From assembly GCA_949126835.1 (NCBI GenBank), contig OX421495.1, positions 25,320,829-25,384,828 of the forward strand: a stretch of DNA of 64,000 nucleotides, given 5' to 3'. Below the pieces are notes generated by a model. It did no database searches, was not told the DNA's origin, and was given only the letters and a program-made list of their open reading frames with translations. Numbering within the stretch: position 1 is the first letter of the stretch; each line of letters begins with the position of its first letter. Of this stretch, positions 22,871 to 34,798 are shown piece by piece. Position numbers and translations under genes: made by a program. Origin of the DNA: Anisus vortex (lineage: Eukaryota; Mollusca; Gastropoda; Planorbidae).

Positions 22871-24479
22871 ACTAAACGCACCGACGCATGTACTTTTTTT
22901 CCAATGTATGTTGCTTGGGCTCGGGGACGCCCCGCCCCCTCCAACCACATTAGGCCTGCCCCCTCCACCTCCAACCACATTAGGCCTATGTCAGGGGAAA
23001 AAGCTCGACCTTAAACCCGTGACGCTGTGAGTTAAAAACTAAAACGCGCCATCCTCTCCTGTCGTTAGACCTTCGGTATTATCTGGTTATCTGGTTCTAA
23101 CTAGAAATATCCCCAATGTTCTACTAACACTTAAGTTGTTTAGTTATGTCCCACAGAATAATTTTAGAGGATTAACTTAACCACATAGGCTAGTTATTCA
23201 GAAAAGAAAACATGATTATAGTAGAAGCATAATGCAAACTGTGCTCTTAAGTGGAACGCAGAAGAAGTCGCAAAAGGAAAATAAGGGGAATTCGTGAAAT
23301 AACTATTCTCATTACAAGTTAAAAATAAACGGCTTCTTGTTCAAGAGCTTATCGAGATGTAGAACTAACAGGCTTGATTACATTTATTGAAAAGGGCTTT
23401 TTTTTTTATTCTTATACTTAAGAAAGCGTCAACTAACCAGCGCGCAACCCCCCCCCCCCCCCCCTTGTAAATTATTCAATACTCGATTCGGGCGTCAATA
23501 GCTTGCTTCTGGTCTGTAAGTTTCTTTCAGATCTTTCATTCCACGCTACCTTTCCCATCGCTATCCACACATACTCACTAAACGCTCACACAGATTGACT
23601 CATCACTAGCTATTCCCCCATTATCCCTTGCAATATCATGTTTTCTTATATATATATATATATATAAATATAGGCCTATATTGTCACATACGCTAATAGT
23701 ATAGTAATCTAGATCAAATGCAAGATAGTCAATGACCTTTCCCCCCCCCCCCTCTAACCACTACCACCACCAAACACACACACACTTGTTATCAATGGTA
23801 AGATGAACTCATGTCTGTAGTTCTCCACCAACCAATCGCGCGTGTTGTCTCCTGCAGCTCATTGCTGAATAATTGAACCGGAGCCAAATTACTGCACATT
23901 TTCGGGGGATAAAATTATTATTATTATTTAAATAAAATGACATATAGAATAAAAAAAATCAACTTAATTAAAATTCCATTGAAAGTAAAAATATCAACAC
24001 AATCAAATACCGACCAATCCCTACATGCCATGCAGGAGTTTTGGACCTAGTGGACGTACCGTAATAATCTTCCAACAAAAATCTATAGAAATGTCTGTAA
24101 AAAAAAAATTAGAAAAAAAAAAAAGAAACTAAAAGACACATTGAGGAATGCTGCCTAACGTTATTATTTCTGATCGTAACTTCGCCGCATTGAATTTCTT
24201 CCCGATGTCCATACATTGAAGAAAGAGGACCAGGAAAGAATACCGTTTCTCTTCGACCACGAATTCTGCCGTTATCTCTTCGGAGTCTTCTGTCACGCTC
24301 CCCCTCCCCCTGCCAGTCAAGCGCCCCCCCCCCTTCCACTTTCTCCTGGTGCATGAATAACACAACCCCGACGACACACCTATTTCATATAATCGAACCC
24401 CACCTCTACAACAGGTGAGCGACGCCCAATGCGTACCAACATAGGCGTTAACGACTTTAGATCGATGTTAGAAGATATC
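22871..24479. other. Gene-free AT-rich stretch with homopolymer tracts
   Basis: No gene seen. It includes a short direct repeat CTCCAACCACATTAGGCCT (about 22939 and 22970), C runs near 23448-23464 and 23742-23752, a TA microsatellite near 23648-23666 and A-rich tracts near 24100-24125. Short open frames at 24109-24377 are low-complexity and have no recognisable domain. Confidence 0.6.
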
Positions 24480-24487
24480 GTCCAGAC

Positions 24488-25334
24488 TAGAGACCGACCG
24501 AAATTCGGTTACGGTTTTGGCGCTGAAAATAGACAAATGGTCTTTTTCGGTGTAATTTCGGTATCGTCCGAAGAAGAAGTTAGCTTTAGGTTTGCTTACG
24601 GTTTCGACCGAAAGTGACATTGACTTTCGATCAACTGCCGAATATCTTTTATTAACTTTCAATTTTTAGACTGCAACGATAGTGCTGCTTCTATTACTCT
24701 TCTTATTGATAATTTAGATTAGACTAACATTATACATAATACATGGAGGCCTATATACAAGTGTATAGGCTATTAGGCTTACATTTTCTATGTAGTGATG
24801 TTAAACGAAAACCGGATTCCGATTTTCGGTTTTGTCGGAATTAGGGAAGATAACATTTCAATATGGTGTTCCGCGATTTTTTTTCTCGGAGACATATTTT
24901 AAAACAATGTTTGATTCGTATGAAACAATTCTTTTACATTAAATTAAATACTTGCAAACACAAATTGGTTAAAGGCGACTCATAAGCCTGTTGTAAGTCT
25001 TAGTTGTTTTTTTTTTTAAAATCCTGAATATTGCTTGAATTACAAGCACAGACAACAACAAAGGCAGATGTTACAACTAACGTTAGTGATATTGACACCC
25101 TTAGTTCTATTGTTTACTTAGATAGAGCACCCATACACTATTTAATAGTACACTAAAACCTGCAGTCTTTTAAAATCTTTTGTTTGACTATTTCTATTTT
25201 CCGCTTACGGTTTCGACCAAATGTGTAGTAAAATTCTCGGTATCAGCTTCGGTTTCGGCCGAAAATCAATTTATAATTTTCGGTAAGGTTTCGTTTTCGG
25301 CCGAAACCAAAAATGTAGTTTTGGTCGGTCTCTA
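24488..25334. mobile_element. Non-autonomous hAT-type element, TAGAGACCGACC family (copy 1)
   Basis: The ends are TAGAGACCGACC and GGTCGGTCTCTA, exact inverted repeats, flanked by a perfect 8-bp duplication GTCCAGAC (24480-24487 and 25335-25342). The subterminal parts are rich in TTTCGGTTTCGGCCGAAA motifs. The 847-bp interior has no transposase. Confidence 0.9.
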
Positions 25335-25525
25335 GTCCAGACCATGTTTGGGTGGGCGATGGAGACAGCCAAATTCCCTTTTCCTCCGTATTAAATTACA
25401 TAAAATCTATAGAGGTCCTATCATTTGCAGCGTTAAACACATACCCTTCCTTACAATGCCTGTTCGCGAAAGAAATTACCCCCCCCCCCTCCCTTTTTCT
25501 CAACTTTCGCAGCACGGTATCAAAC

Positions 25526-25952
25526 TAGAGGCCTACCGAAATTAAGTTTCGGTTTCAGCGGCGAAAGAAGGCAAATGGCCTTTTTATGCGTAGTTGCCGA
25601 AGCAAAAAAAAAGTTAGCTTTCAGTTTCGGCAGGAACTAAGATTTACTTTCGGTCCTCAGCCGAATATCTATTTTACCTTTCAAAATTCAGACTGCAACG
25701 CTAGTGCTGCATCTATTAGGTCTACTTCTGCTTATTGGTCATTTCATTTAGTTCAAACTGTTGGGAATAAACCTGTGTGAAGTAGAAGATTGAAGCTAAT
25801 AATAAACGGATTATTTAATCACCCCAAAGAATGTCGAAAAATGGAGTGTGGGATTACTGTGCAGTCTTTTTAAATCTTATGTTTGGCATTTTCGGTTTAT
25901 CTTTCGGTTTCGGCCGAAGATGTCGTTAAACTTTGATTTCGGTCGGCCTCTA
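25526..25952. mobile_element. Non-autonomous hAT-type element, TAGAGACCGACC family (copy 2)
   Basis: The ends TAGAGGCCTACCGAAATT and GGTCGGCCTCTA and the subterminal CGGTTTCGGCCGAAG match copy 1. Both copies share TCAGACTGCAACGCTAGTGC-like interior sequence. The flanks TATCAAAC and ATCAAAAC are a degenerate duplication. It is a shorter derivative. Confidence 0.75.
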
Positions 25953-28439
25953 ATCAAAACTATTTGACAATGTGAAATTTTCTAAATCTTTTAGATACCG
26001 GTATCTTGAAAAAAAATCATAAGTCTAATGTAGGCCTAAGCTTATTTTAAAAAAAACGAAACTGATAATATTATTTCAATATTTCTCTTCTAGACCTGGT
26101 AATGTTATAATAGCAAGGCCAGGCCTGCTTAGCTCAGACAAACTTAGGTTCTATAGCGATATTTAAAAACAAAAGATAAACTAAATTTAAAAACAGAATT
26201 CAACAAATCTTCCACAAAACTTAGAAGTGGTGGTAGAGGGGGTGGGGTGGGGGGAGCGCTGCATAATTTAGTTGCATTATATCATAGATAGATGGCGCAG
26301 AATAATGACGTAATTGATATCACAGCATTGTCACAATATATAGATTACACACACAATACACGTTATCTACACAAAGAAAATTATGCGCAGGCTAAGCACG
26401 CATGCGCACTTGAAGTTGAGCCGCTGGTTCGCGAGCACACAGTTGGCTCTAGCGCGAGGACAAACGTGTTTTCAATAAAGCCTACGTCATACACACGTGT
26501 TGTTTTTTTTCTTTCTCCGTAAATCACATCTAACCATGGATGTCCCTATTTGGAAAGACTCGAAGAGCCACAATATTCTAACAAATAAACAAGATTTTCG
26601 GCAACTAGTAGTAGTAGGCCTATTCTATTATTACGAAGCCAAGCTCTGACCGAAGTCCAAATATATCTGAATACTGTAGCCCATTGATCCTTTTCCTAGC
26701 GAACCTCCAATCAAACCTAAAATAAAGTAAAGTTAGTTTCCATGAGCGCAGTGACAGATCTATTTATCATTCGCTTTTTTTAACGCCACCAGACCCACCA
26801 TTCTACGTCATTAGTATATTATCATTTTTTTCTACGTCATCCGCGCCATATTTTCTACGTCTTTAGTATCTTTTGTTGTTTTTTAAACCCACCCACCTTT
26901 GCTGTGTCGTAGGCAATTAAAAATGTAGACGCAAATGCCCTAAGATAGGTCTTCATATATCCGATAATACACGTGTATATTTACAATTAGCTTTCAGCGG
27001 AAATGATTCTTTTTAATGAGCTCAGCTATGCTTCAGCCAGCACCTTTATATGTTAGGCCTACAGCTTTACAGGCCTACATGTTACGTACAATGACACTAT
27101 AGTGTATTTTCCAATTGAAATAAATTAATTAAAAAAGATAAAACACAACATAACACATTGATGGTTACGTGAGAAGACTTCAGAGGACCTCGAGTTTTGG
27201 CAATGTTCAATGGAGCACAAAGATGGCATTTTAAACACATAAATATACACTTTATAAGCACCTTTCGTGTTTTTCTTTCCACTAAACGAATTCAGCATTA
27301 CACGGGTTAGTCTCGTGTATCTGGAATAATTGGCTTTGCTCCGTTACTAGATCTATTATTTTCAAAGCAACTCTTTATGTCAACGATATACATTTTTATT
27401 ATAGCGTATATAATATAGTTTTAGCTACAACTTGTACAAGCGACTAGTCTATGTAGTATCGGTGGACGCTTACCGTCATAGTCGGCATATAAATATGAGA
27501 AGTATTTGGATGGCACTGACCCGTGTATTTGTTTTGAGAGTAGGCCTACATATCTTCCTGTTTTAAACTGGGTCAGTTCCGATATTTTCTCTTTGTGTTT
27601 TTTTTTCTAAAATTATCATATCAATGTCCTTTAAAAAAAAGGCTTTGAATAATCAAATACTTTGGTCAAAAGTACCTACAGCTTATGATTCTGGGTACTA
27701 AAGGAACCAGTTAATGAGAAATAATAAAAAATAAAATAAATAATGAATTTGTTATTAATTAAGTCATAAATATTTCAATCAATGTGAATCAGCAAAATAA
27801 TTTTTAATAGAGCTAAAACAAGAATATACATTACATTTATATATATTCGGTAAATTATAAATGTATAGACTACCTATAACTTGATATTCCTACATAGCCT
27901 ATATCTATACCAATTTTTGTTGTTGTTTTTTTTAAAGACGTAGGTTAACTTTCTGACCAACCTCGGACATGTACTCACATAGGTTTTGTGAGTGAGGGGG
28001 CGGGGCTAAGACAACGTATAAGGGAATTGGAAAAACCCAAAGTTTTAAAAACGGGTATATTTTTTATTATTATTGGCCTTTTAAAATGGCCCTCACCCCA
28101 TGGACATCCATACTAATACTATTGATTATATTAACAAAAACAAGACATGTTGGCACAACTTCAGCCAATCAAATATCGAATAATGTGGATTTATAGAACA
28201 CTCATCTGGTCACACACAAAAATAGGTCAAGAAGACTTTCACACATGTCATATATATAGATCTAGATCTAAATAATAACAAATACACATTCAGTGACATT
28301 CTCTTCTCATCTATTAAACAATATAAATGTTCTAAAATGATTTCATACTAAACAATCACCAACCTTTTACTTACACAGTTAATTCGGACATTGACAATGC
28401 ATCATTATTCAAACACGAGGTAATATTTTTTTTAGCTCA
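25953..28439. other. Gene-free region, possible old LTR piece at 26.3-26.5 kb
   Basis: No supported gene. Around 26390-26490 the sequence turns GC-richer, with an NRF1-like GCATGCGCA and an AATAAAGCC signal, which could be a promoter or a solo-LTR remnant. The rest is AT-rich with scattered TAGGCCTA. Confidence 0.4.
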
Positions 28440-28570
28440 TAACCATAACACGGAAGTTGCGGAAGTTACGAAGTAACAAAAATGGCGGAATTTCATCAAC
28501 CCATATTTCCCACAAGCCAACAACACGTAGCGGAAGTAGATTACACCAGAGCGCCACATAGTGGCCACCG
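28440..28570 (+). promoter_or_regulatory. Housekeeping-type promoter-like cluster (ETS and YY1 sites)
   Basis: Three CGGAAGT ETS sites (about 28451, 28460, 28532) surround AAAAATGGCGG, a YY1-type start-site element, within 95 bp. The sequences are seen. That they drive a transcript is inferred, and no downstream gene is recognised. Confidence 0.35.
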
Positions 28571-28652
28571 CTTTTGTCCAATGGTTCTTGATGATTCTTA
28601 TATCAGAAAAAAAAATTACTATATTTATAATATGGACTATACGTTTACATAA
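28482..28652 (+). CDS. Small unassigned ORF, 56 residues
   Basis: The ORF starts at the ATGGCGG of the ETS/YY1 cluster and runs 57 codons to TAA, with residues such as MAEFHQPIFPTSQQH at the start. No family is recognised. It could be a first exon, since the C-terminal part becomes AT-rich (KKNYYIYN) as if reading into an intron, or it could be chance. Confidence 0.2.
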   Translation: MAEFHQPIFPTSQQHVAEVDYTRAPHSGHRFCPMVLDDSYIRKKNYYIYNMDYTFT

Positions 28653-29342
28653 ATTACATGCTTAAAGTAATGTTATTTACGGTGTATTTTGTTTAGGTCT
28701 GCCATTATATAGAAGTTGTAACGTACAATTTTTTTCTTAGTCTTTCTATTTCTGAAATCATCCCCCAAATTATTCTCTTTCATTACGAACAAGGCTTTCG
28801 CAAGGCTACCTTTAAAAACTAGGTCACGAAGCGGGAGAAGCGAAAAAAAGCGTGCGCTGTATTTTTCCGCTTGTGTTTGTGTCCCTCTCGTCTCTCTCCC
28901 ACTCTCTCCGGCGTTACTATCAGATCTATTTTTAGAAAAGAAATTCACTTCCTGCTGTTCAACAAAATGTCAATAATATAAAACTTCCTCTAGAATCAAG
29001 ACCATGTGAGCAATTTCTATAGAAATAATAAATTACTAAAATCTACTTTTATTAAACAAAAACATTTGAAAATATCAGACATTTTTCCAGATGTAGATTT
29101 ACTATTTTATTTAAATAACACTTTTGACATCTGTAGGCCCAATTATTATTTACGACAATGCAAACGGATCAGTTTGAAACCATTCCTATTTACGTCTCTG
29201 ACCTCATTCATGAAGAATTACAAAATGTTGAGAAATGGCATATTGCTCTATGAAGAATCCGGTCTATGTTTTTAATATTTGAGTGGATACCCGCATTTAC
29301 ATAGTTAACGAAATGTCTGCTATAGATTAACCATTGTTCGTT
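28653..29342. other. AT-rich DNA, nothing recognised
   Basis: Only short open frames without domains (for example 28673-28948 -, 29006-29275 +). No repeats or RNA genes seen. Confidence 0.5.
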
Positions 29343-29350
29343 ATACAAAT

Positions 29351-29807
29351 CATAGACTATAATATACATGGACCGCTTGATTTAGCTTTTTATGCTAATA
29401 TCTTCTTTTTTTGCAATTACCGATTCTAAATAAAGTAATTGTCATACAAGTTCCGTTTTATTAAATCGCATTTTTTTTTCGACTTTAAAGGAATACTCGT
29501 AGGCCTATTAATCCTATTATCATTGACTATAATAAGATGGACCGCCTGTACTATTTTAGAGCTTATGTTCTTTTTCCGTGCGCACACAACACTGATCTAT
29601 AAATGTTTCTGCTGTATACAACTTTCGATTTTAAATTTTCATTGAGAAAATCATAGCGATTAAATAAAACGGAACTTGTATATCAATAACTTTATTTCCT
29701 GTATAGCAATTACTTTATTTAGAATCGGGAATTCAGAAAATCAGTGTTTCGAGTAATCATATAGCAGAAATACTAAAGCAAGCGGTCCATGTATATTATA
29801 GTCTATG
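29351..29807. mobile_element. Compound MITE, GGACCGCTTGC family (copy 2)
   Basis: The ends CATAGACTATAATATACATG and its near-exact inverse are flanked by a perfect 8-bp duplication ATACAAAT (29343-29350 and 29808-29815). Inside, at about 29522, a second terminus (GACTATAATAAGATGGACCG) begins, matching the inverted right end of the 22.6 kb copy, so this is a nested or recombined element. Confidence 0.85.
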
Positions 29808-29815
29808 ATACAAAT

Positions 29816-30237
29816 ATTATTTAAAACAAATAGATCTATAGATTTATGAATTAACATTTTAAACTCTAGACTCTATACAAAAATAAAAATCATTAGATCT
29901 AGATCTAGTTTTGTAGAAAACTTCCAACTTAGTTGAACGGGTCATTTGGACTTCGATTCAATTTCCTTAGATATAGATCTTGGCCTAACTGATATGACTG
30001 TTACTTTAGTAAATATATATGTTTTGTATGTTCAAACACATGTATCTGTGGGCCTATTGCTATTTCTACATCCTGTTAAGCCACATAAACGCTTAGCTAA
30101 ATAGGTATATATGCCTAATAATAGATTCTTTGTTTAAGAAGGATTAGCAACTTAAAATACACTTATATTAATTAAATGTAACTATTATTAATTAACTTAG
30201 TGAATAAATTTTGTGAATCTACATTTTTAAAGTTTAG
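29816..30237. other. AT-rich DNA, nothing recognised
   Basis: Contains AGATCTAGATCTA-type short repeats; no gene, RNA or element seen. Confidence 0.5.
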
Positions 30238-30445
30238 AAATTGGGATACAGTGGTCTCGTGGTAGCACGTTCGGATTGCCGAAAGTTCAGGGTCAAATCC
30301 ATGTGGAAAGCCTTTTTTTTTCTGCATCAGGACTAGGCTAATGTAAAGGTGGCTAGGCCACACAATCCCCATGGACACTGGCGAACATCGCTTCAATTGT
30401 ACCAAGGATCAACACTGCATTTGTAAGATGCTTTAATTTGTAAAT
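30238..30445 (+). mobile_element. tRNA-derived SINE (copy 4) with a well-kept tRNA head
   Basis: The head has an A-box-like TCTCGTGGTAGCACG and a B-box-like AGGGTCAAATCC about 40 nt later. The body shares GGCTAGGCCACACAATCCCC and a TTGTAAGATGCTTTAAT tail with the other SINE copies. It is too diverged for a functional tRNA: the acceptor stem does not pair. Confidence 0.7.
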
Positions 30446-31242
30446 ATTAAAACCCGGATTTAATCCCCTGGTTATTATTAGGCCTATAATACTATTAGAC
30501 CTCAAGTTTTAGTTTAAGATAAATATTCAGAGATTGAAAAATAAAATAAAAGAACAAAATGACAAAAAGAAATTTAAAAAAAGGACAAATGGAAGGAATG
30601 GAAACAAAAGACTTGGCAAAGGGAAGATAGAAAGTAGAGGTGGAGGAGTTAAAGAGAGAGAGAGAGAGAGAGAGAGAGAGTAAGTAGTGGACAGGAAGTA
30701 TTAGGCGTCGTCTTTTTTTTTTTTTTATGTCCAACTAAATAGTTTGTCTGGAAGGAGGAAAGGGGGGGGGGTGACAAATGTTGATATGAGTAAGATAGTC
30801 AAAATAGTTAGACATCAGGAATGTTACTTTAACTTTTTATTAAAAAACAACAACAATTTAATAAATAAAGAAATGGAAATAATTCCCGCGTTTGTATTAA
30901 ACACACTACCTCACCCGTCAACAGCCCGTCAGTTTAATCAGAGATTAAATAATCATAAATAATAATCATTCATAGATTAAACTTCGTATGCCTAACCTGT
31001 CTATTTGGATTCTAGTAAAATAAAAACAAAAGGTTTACTTTTAATAACCTCGATCTAGTAGATTCGTTTTCAAATCGAAATTCAATTCGCAGAAAAGGAC
31101 AAGAAATAGAAACGTAAAGTCGTGAAGCCTTGTTAATTTTATATTTTTTTTATATATATTTTTTTTGTACACCATTTGATGTTATTATTGACTTGTGCCA
31201 TTATTTCAAAGTAGTTGTGTTGCTGTGTAAACTTTGTCAAAT
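30446..31242. other. Gene-free DNA with a GA microsatellite
   Basis: A GA run lies at about 30654-30680 and a G run at 30762-30770. No supported gene. Confidence 0.6.
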
Positions 31243-31497
31243 CAAAGACTATATAATAAGATGGACCGCTTGCTTTAATATTTCTGCTATTTGATGACTC
31301 GAATGACTTCTTTTCGGAATTCCAGATTCCCTTTTGCATTGTATACTTCCGTTTTATTTAATCGCTATGATTTTCTAAATGAAAAATTAAAATTTAAAGT
31401 TGTGTACAGCGGTAACCTGTAAACAAACATAGGAGCGTATAAGTCATTAAAGACAGCGTTATTGGATGCGCAAGCGGCCATCTTGTTATGGTCTTTG
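31243..31497. mobile_element. MITE, GGACCGCTTGC family (copy 3)
   Basis: The ends CAAAGACTATATAATAAGAT and, inverted, CAAAGACCATAACAAGATGG are flanked by the 7-mer GTCAAAT at 31236-31242 and 31498-31504. Long stretches match the 22.6 kb copy (TTTCTGCTATTTGATGACTC, TTCCGTTTTAT). It is 255 bp with no coding capacity. Confidence 0.85.
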
Positions 31498-32408
31498 GTC
31501 AAATTATTGCTGATGGGGAGATGTTTAGCGCAGAACGGTTAGATAAATATAATGTTGCATTGTCTGGTGTAATTGGCCCCACAAGTAATAAATGAATAAG
31601 TCCAGTATAACAATTTCTCTTCTAAGTGGGGTAGGCCTACCTGACGATAAAGTCGCAAAATACAGCAGATTCAAATGGGGAGGGGGTACGCCTATAAGGA
31701 GATATAGCCTATTAAATAAGTTTTTAGATGCATTTAAATTTATGCATATACTTTCCAATCTATATTGTATTTTAAACATAATAGACTGCCTCATAAAATA
31801 TTTCTCACTTGTGGGAGGAGGTGGGGGAGACATTGTTTGACATAACTTCATTAAGGGGGGGGGGGTCACTGAAGGTTTGACAATAGTTGACAAGTGTGTG
31901 TGTGGTGGAAGGGTGAATGAGGTTAAAATAGCATAAAAATTGATGGCATAATTAAAGGACGTCGCCTTCGAGATCACGGGTAGCGTGCGGTAGATTTTCT
32001 CAATGAAGTATACAAACTGTTAACAGTATATTTAAATTTAGATTACGTTGCTATTCCGCCCCCCCCCCCCCCCATTACGGTTCCGCCTGGTGCGGTCGCC
32101 TCTCTGCATCATCGCACGGCCCGGCCTTGAATAGTCTTGTAATTTAATCCATATAGAAGAATCGAGCATATGGTCGCTGCTGTGTTGTAGAATGGTCACA
32201 ATTACATCACAATTAAGCTTACTTAGTGCAGGACTGTATTCTGATGATCGCTTTGAAAAAAATAACAATTCTTTTTAAATGTTCCGTCATTTTTTTTTCA
32301 AACCTGCAAATAGATAACCTGAGATAAAACATATTAACTTAATCAAGAAAATAAGAAAGACAACACTTTTGTATACTGTAATTCTCCAGCAAATTTAAAA
32401 AACAATTA

Positions 32409-32483
<75 letters not shown>

Positions 32484-32645
32484 TAGAGCACAATTTGGAA
32501 AGTAGCCTACTGTAAAATGTATTGCCAAGTAATCATGGAGTCTAATACGTTTTGCACCACAAGTAAAATCACTCAACTTAAAAAAAAAACAACAACACTT
32601 CTTCAGAAAAGATTTGACACATCAGAGAAATCTAACTTAGAATAA
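31498..32645. other. Gene-free DNA with a poly-A tract
   Basis: It holds a G run near 31855-31864, a C run near 32060-32073 and an A tract of over 60 (32410-32471, then interrupted to 32483). The A tract may be a retroposon tail, but nothing recognisable precedes it. Short open frames lack domains. Confidence 0.5.
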
Positions 32646-32735
32646 CCCAGCGGCACACCACGTCGTATCGATGGGGGAAAAACGTGATTTCTACGTGTTT
32701 TCGTGGTTTCCATACGACAAGGTGTGCCCGCTGGG
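32646..32735. mobile_element. 90-bp palindromic hairpin element (mini-MITE)
   Basis: CCCAGCGGCACACC and the inverse of GGTGTGCCCGCTGGG are the outer arms, and GTCGTATCGATGG pairs with CCATACGAC further in. Almost the whole 90 bp is one imperfect inverted repeat. Flanking duplications are not clear. Confidence 0.7.
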
Positions 32736-34790
32736 GACGGTTCACTAATGAAATGCACTGAAAGAAATGGAGTACAAAGACATATTATAGTACTATAAGT
32801 CGAATTTCAATTAGCGCATTCAATGGGTTTACTGAACTAGTCAGTGAAATACTATTTTGTTTATATGAGGCTTGTAGGCCCTAGCGAACCCCTTGTCCCG
32901 CCTTTGACCCGATACGATCGGTTTGTTTGTTGAAGTAGCCTTTAAGCGTTATTTTTTTAAATTTTTATTTTTTAGCCCGGCTGGCACCGAGTTATAGTCC
33001 GACCGAGCAAAGATAAGAGCCATGGGAAAAACTAAGCAAAACACGTCTATAGTAGGCCTAAGGCTCGAACACTTACCTATACGCTGTCTATGGCCGCTTC
33101 CCAAAGTGACAAATGTAACTAATTGGCCGCCCCTTGAGCGAAAAACAGTCAATAGACTTTGATCGTCGATAAACGGCCGAGAAGTCAGTGAAGGACAATT
33201 AGTACACAACTCTTGTAAAAATGCAATCAAACCCTGGATAAGCATGGAATGTAAAAACCAACTTTAAAACGTTTTTTTTTATTGCATTAAAACATTTTTT
33301 ACTTCGGATTGTGAGACAAACATAGTGTGAACTCTAAGTAGTTATTCATTCTTAAAGTGATTGGAGCAAAATGTTCAAAATCCATAAGACAAAATGATTT
33401 CACTGTTGAATGAGAAGGTGAGATAACCCTCAGTGTTTGATTTATCCTTGTTGTCGCTCTTTCAGTCGCGAGACAGAGTTTATATTTAAAATATACATTT
33501 TTTTAAAACCTTTCATGTTTTGATGGCAATTTGGTATTATTCTATAATTTATCAGTAATAATTAATTTTTTTATATACCAGAGATGTCTAAGGGATAGCT
33601 GGAAATAGTTTTACTTTACATTCTGTAATGTGTGAAAAGTGAATAGTTTACGGTAATTAAAATTAATACGCTTATACTTAGTATCAATCGTCTTGAATAC
33701 TTTTTTTAGGAGTCTTCTGCGTGCCATTGAATTTTTTCTGTGTGTAACAAGTCTGGCAAGCTTGTCGTAGGATGCCAATCCCTCATTACCCACCTGCCAC
33801 TGCAATTTTACCAAGAGCGCACTCAACAAGCTAATTGTAATAGCATGGATGCAAGTGCTATATACATTATAATAAATATAAATTTCTTTTTCCCTATAAA
33901 ATATTTTAGTTCAAGTAATATAAATTTGACTTTAATGTCCTTTATTTATTTTTGTAGCCAAGTGTAAAATTTTCCCTTCTATAATAAAATAAACGTTAGC
34001 TAAAAGTAAAGTTTGACAGTTTGGTAGCGTGGACTCATCAAGTTATAAAGAAAATTGAAATGTTTATAGGCAAATTATAGGTAATCTTCATCACCTGCCA
34101 TTTTATCAATTCGTCTCTGCACAATGCTATTACTCAACTTATATTTCTAGTTATACACTATGTTAGGTAAATATATTATTTTTAGTACATGTCGATATCA
34201 AAGCTTGTTTTTAAATAATATTTAAACATATTTTATTCAAATTAAAACCAAACCGATCTGAAATTAACGAAAGCATCGATCCGATCCTTTTTTAAATTAT
34301 ATTTTACCAGTCCCTGCTGTTTCGTCTAAAAATCGGTGCGATTCCCATTTCTTACTTGCATAATTTGTACTGTTGCATGATAGCCGATATTTAGCCGCAG
34401 CACTTGCGATTTTCGTCAGATTTCATTCATAATCTAATCTCCGCCTTCCCCCCCCCCCCACCTGCCTTTCTCAGAAACGGTCTAAATATAGCAATAGATC
34501 AAGGTGAAGTACATAGAGGATTTGATTGTTGTTAACGTCACAATCACACAGTAGACATACAAGTCAACACTGGAACAGTCGATGTATTCTTTGTTTAAGT
34601 ACAACGGTAGGCCTACCGTTATTATAATTAAAGAACGTTTAAATTTTGGTATTTTGGTAATCTAATTGGCAGAGGTGTTCAAAATAATTCAAGAACGTTC
34701 GTACCTCCCACCGGCCCTTCAGCACCCCCCTATCGCCCCCGAGAACGTCAGCGGCCCCCCCCCCCCCATGGATCCTCACACCGCCCCCTG
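32736..34790. other. Long AT-rich stretch, nothing recognised
   Basis: I see no supported gene, RNA or transposon end. Short frames (32949-33245 -, 33611-33829 -, 33740-33967 +) carry no motif. There is a C run near 34450 and a C-rich patch at 34740-34770. Confidence 0.4.
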
Positions 34791-34798
34791 GTCTAGTC

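Noticed and set aside
24109..24377. Two overlapping ~83-codon frames on -
   Set aside because: Low-complexity G/R-rich and T-rich sequence, no motif, no splice context.
26292..26522. 76-codon frame on +
   Set aside because: Ends in a poly-T tract, no domain; more likely part of an old LTR or promoter-like sequence.
30238..30310. Functional tRNA gene
   Set aside because: A and B boxes are present but the acceptor stem does not pair and a SINE body follows.
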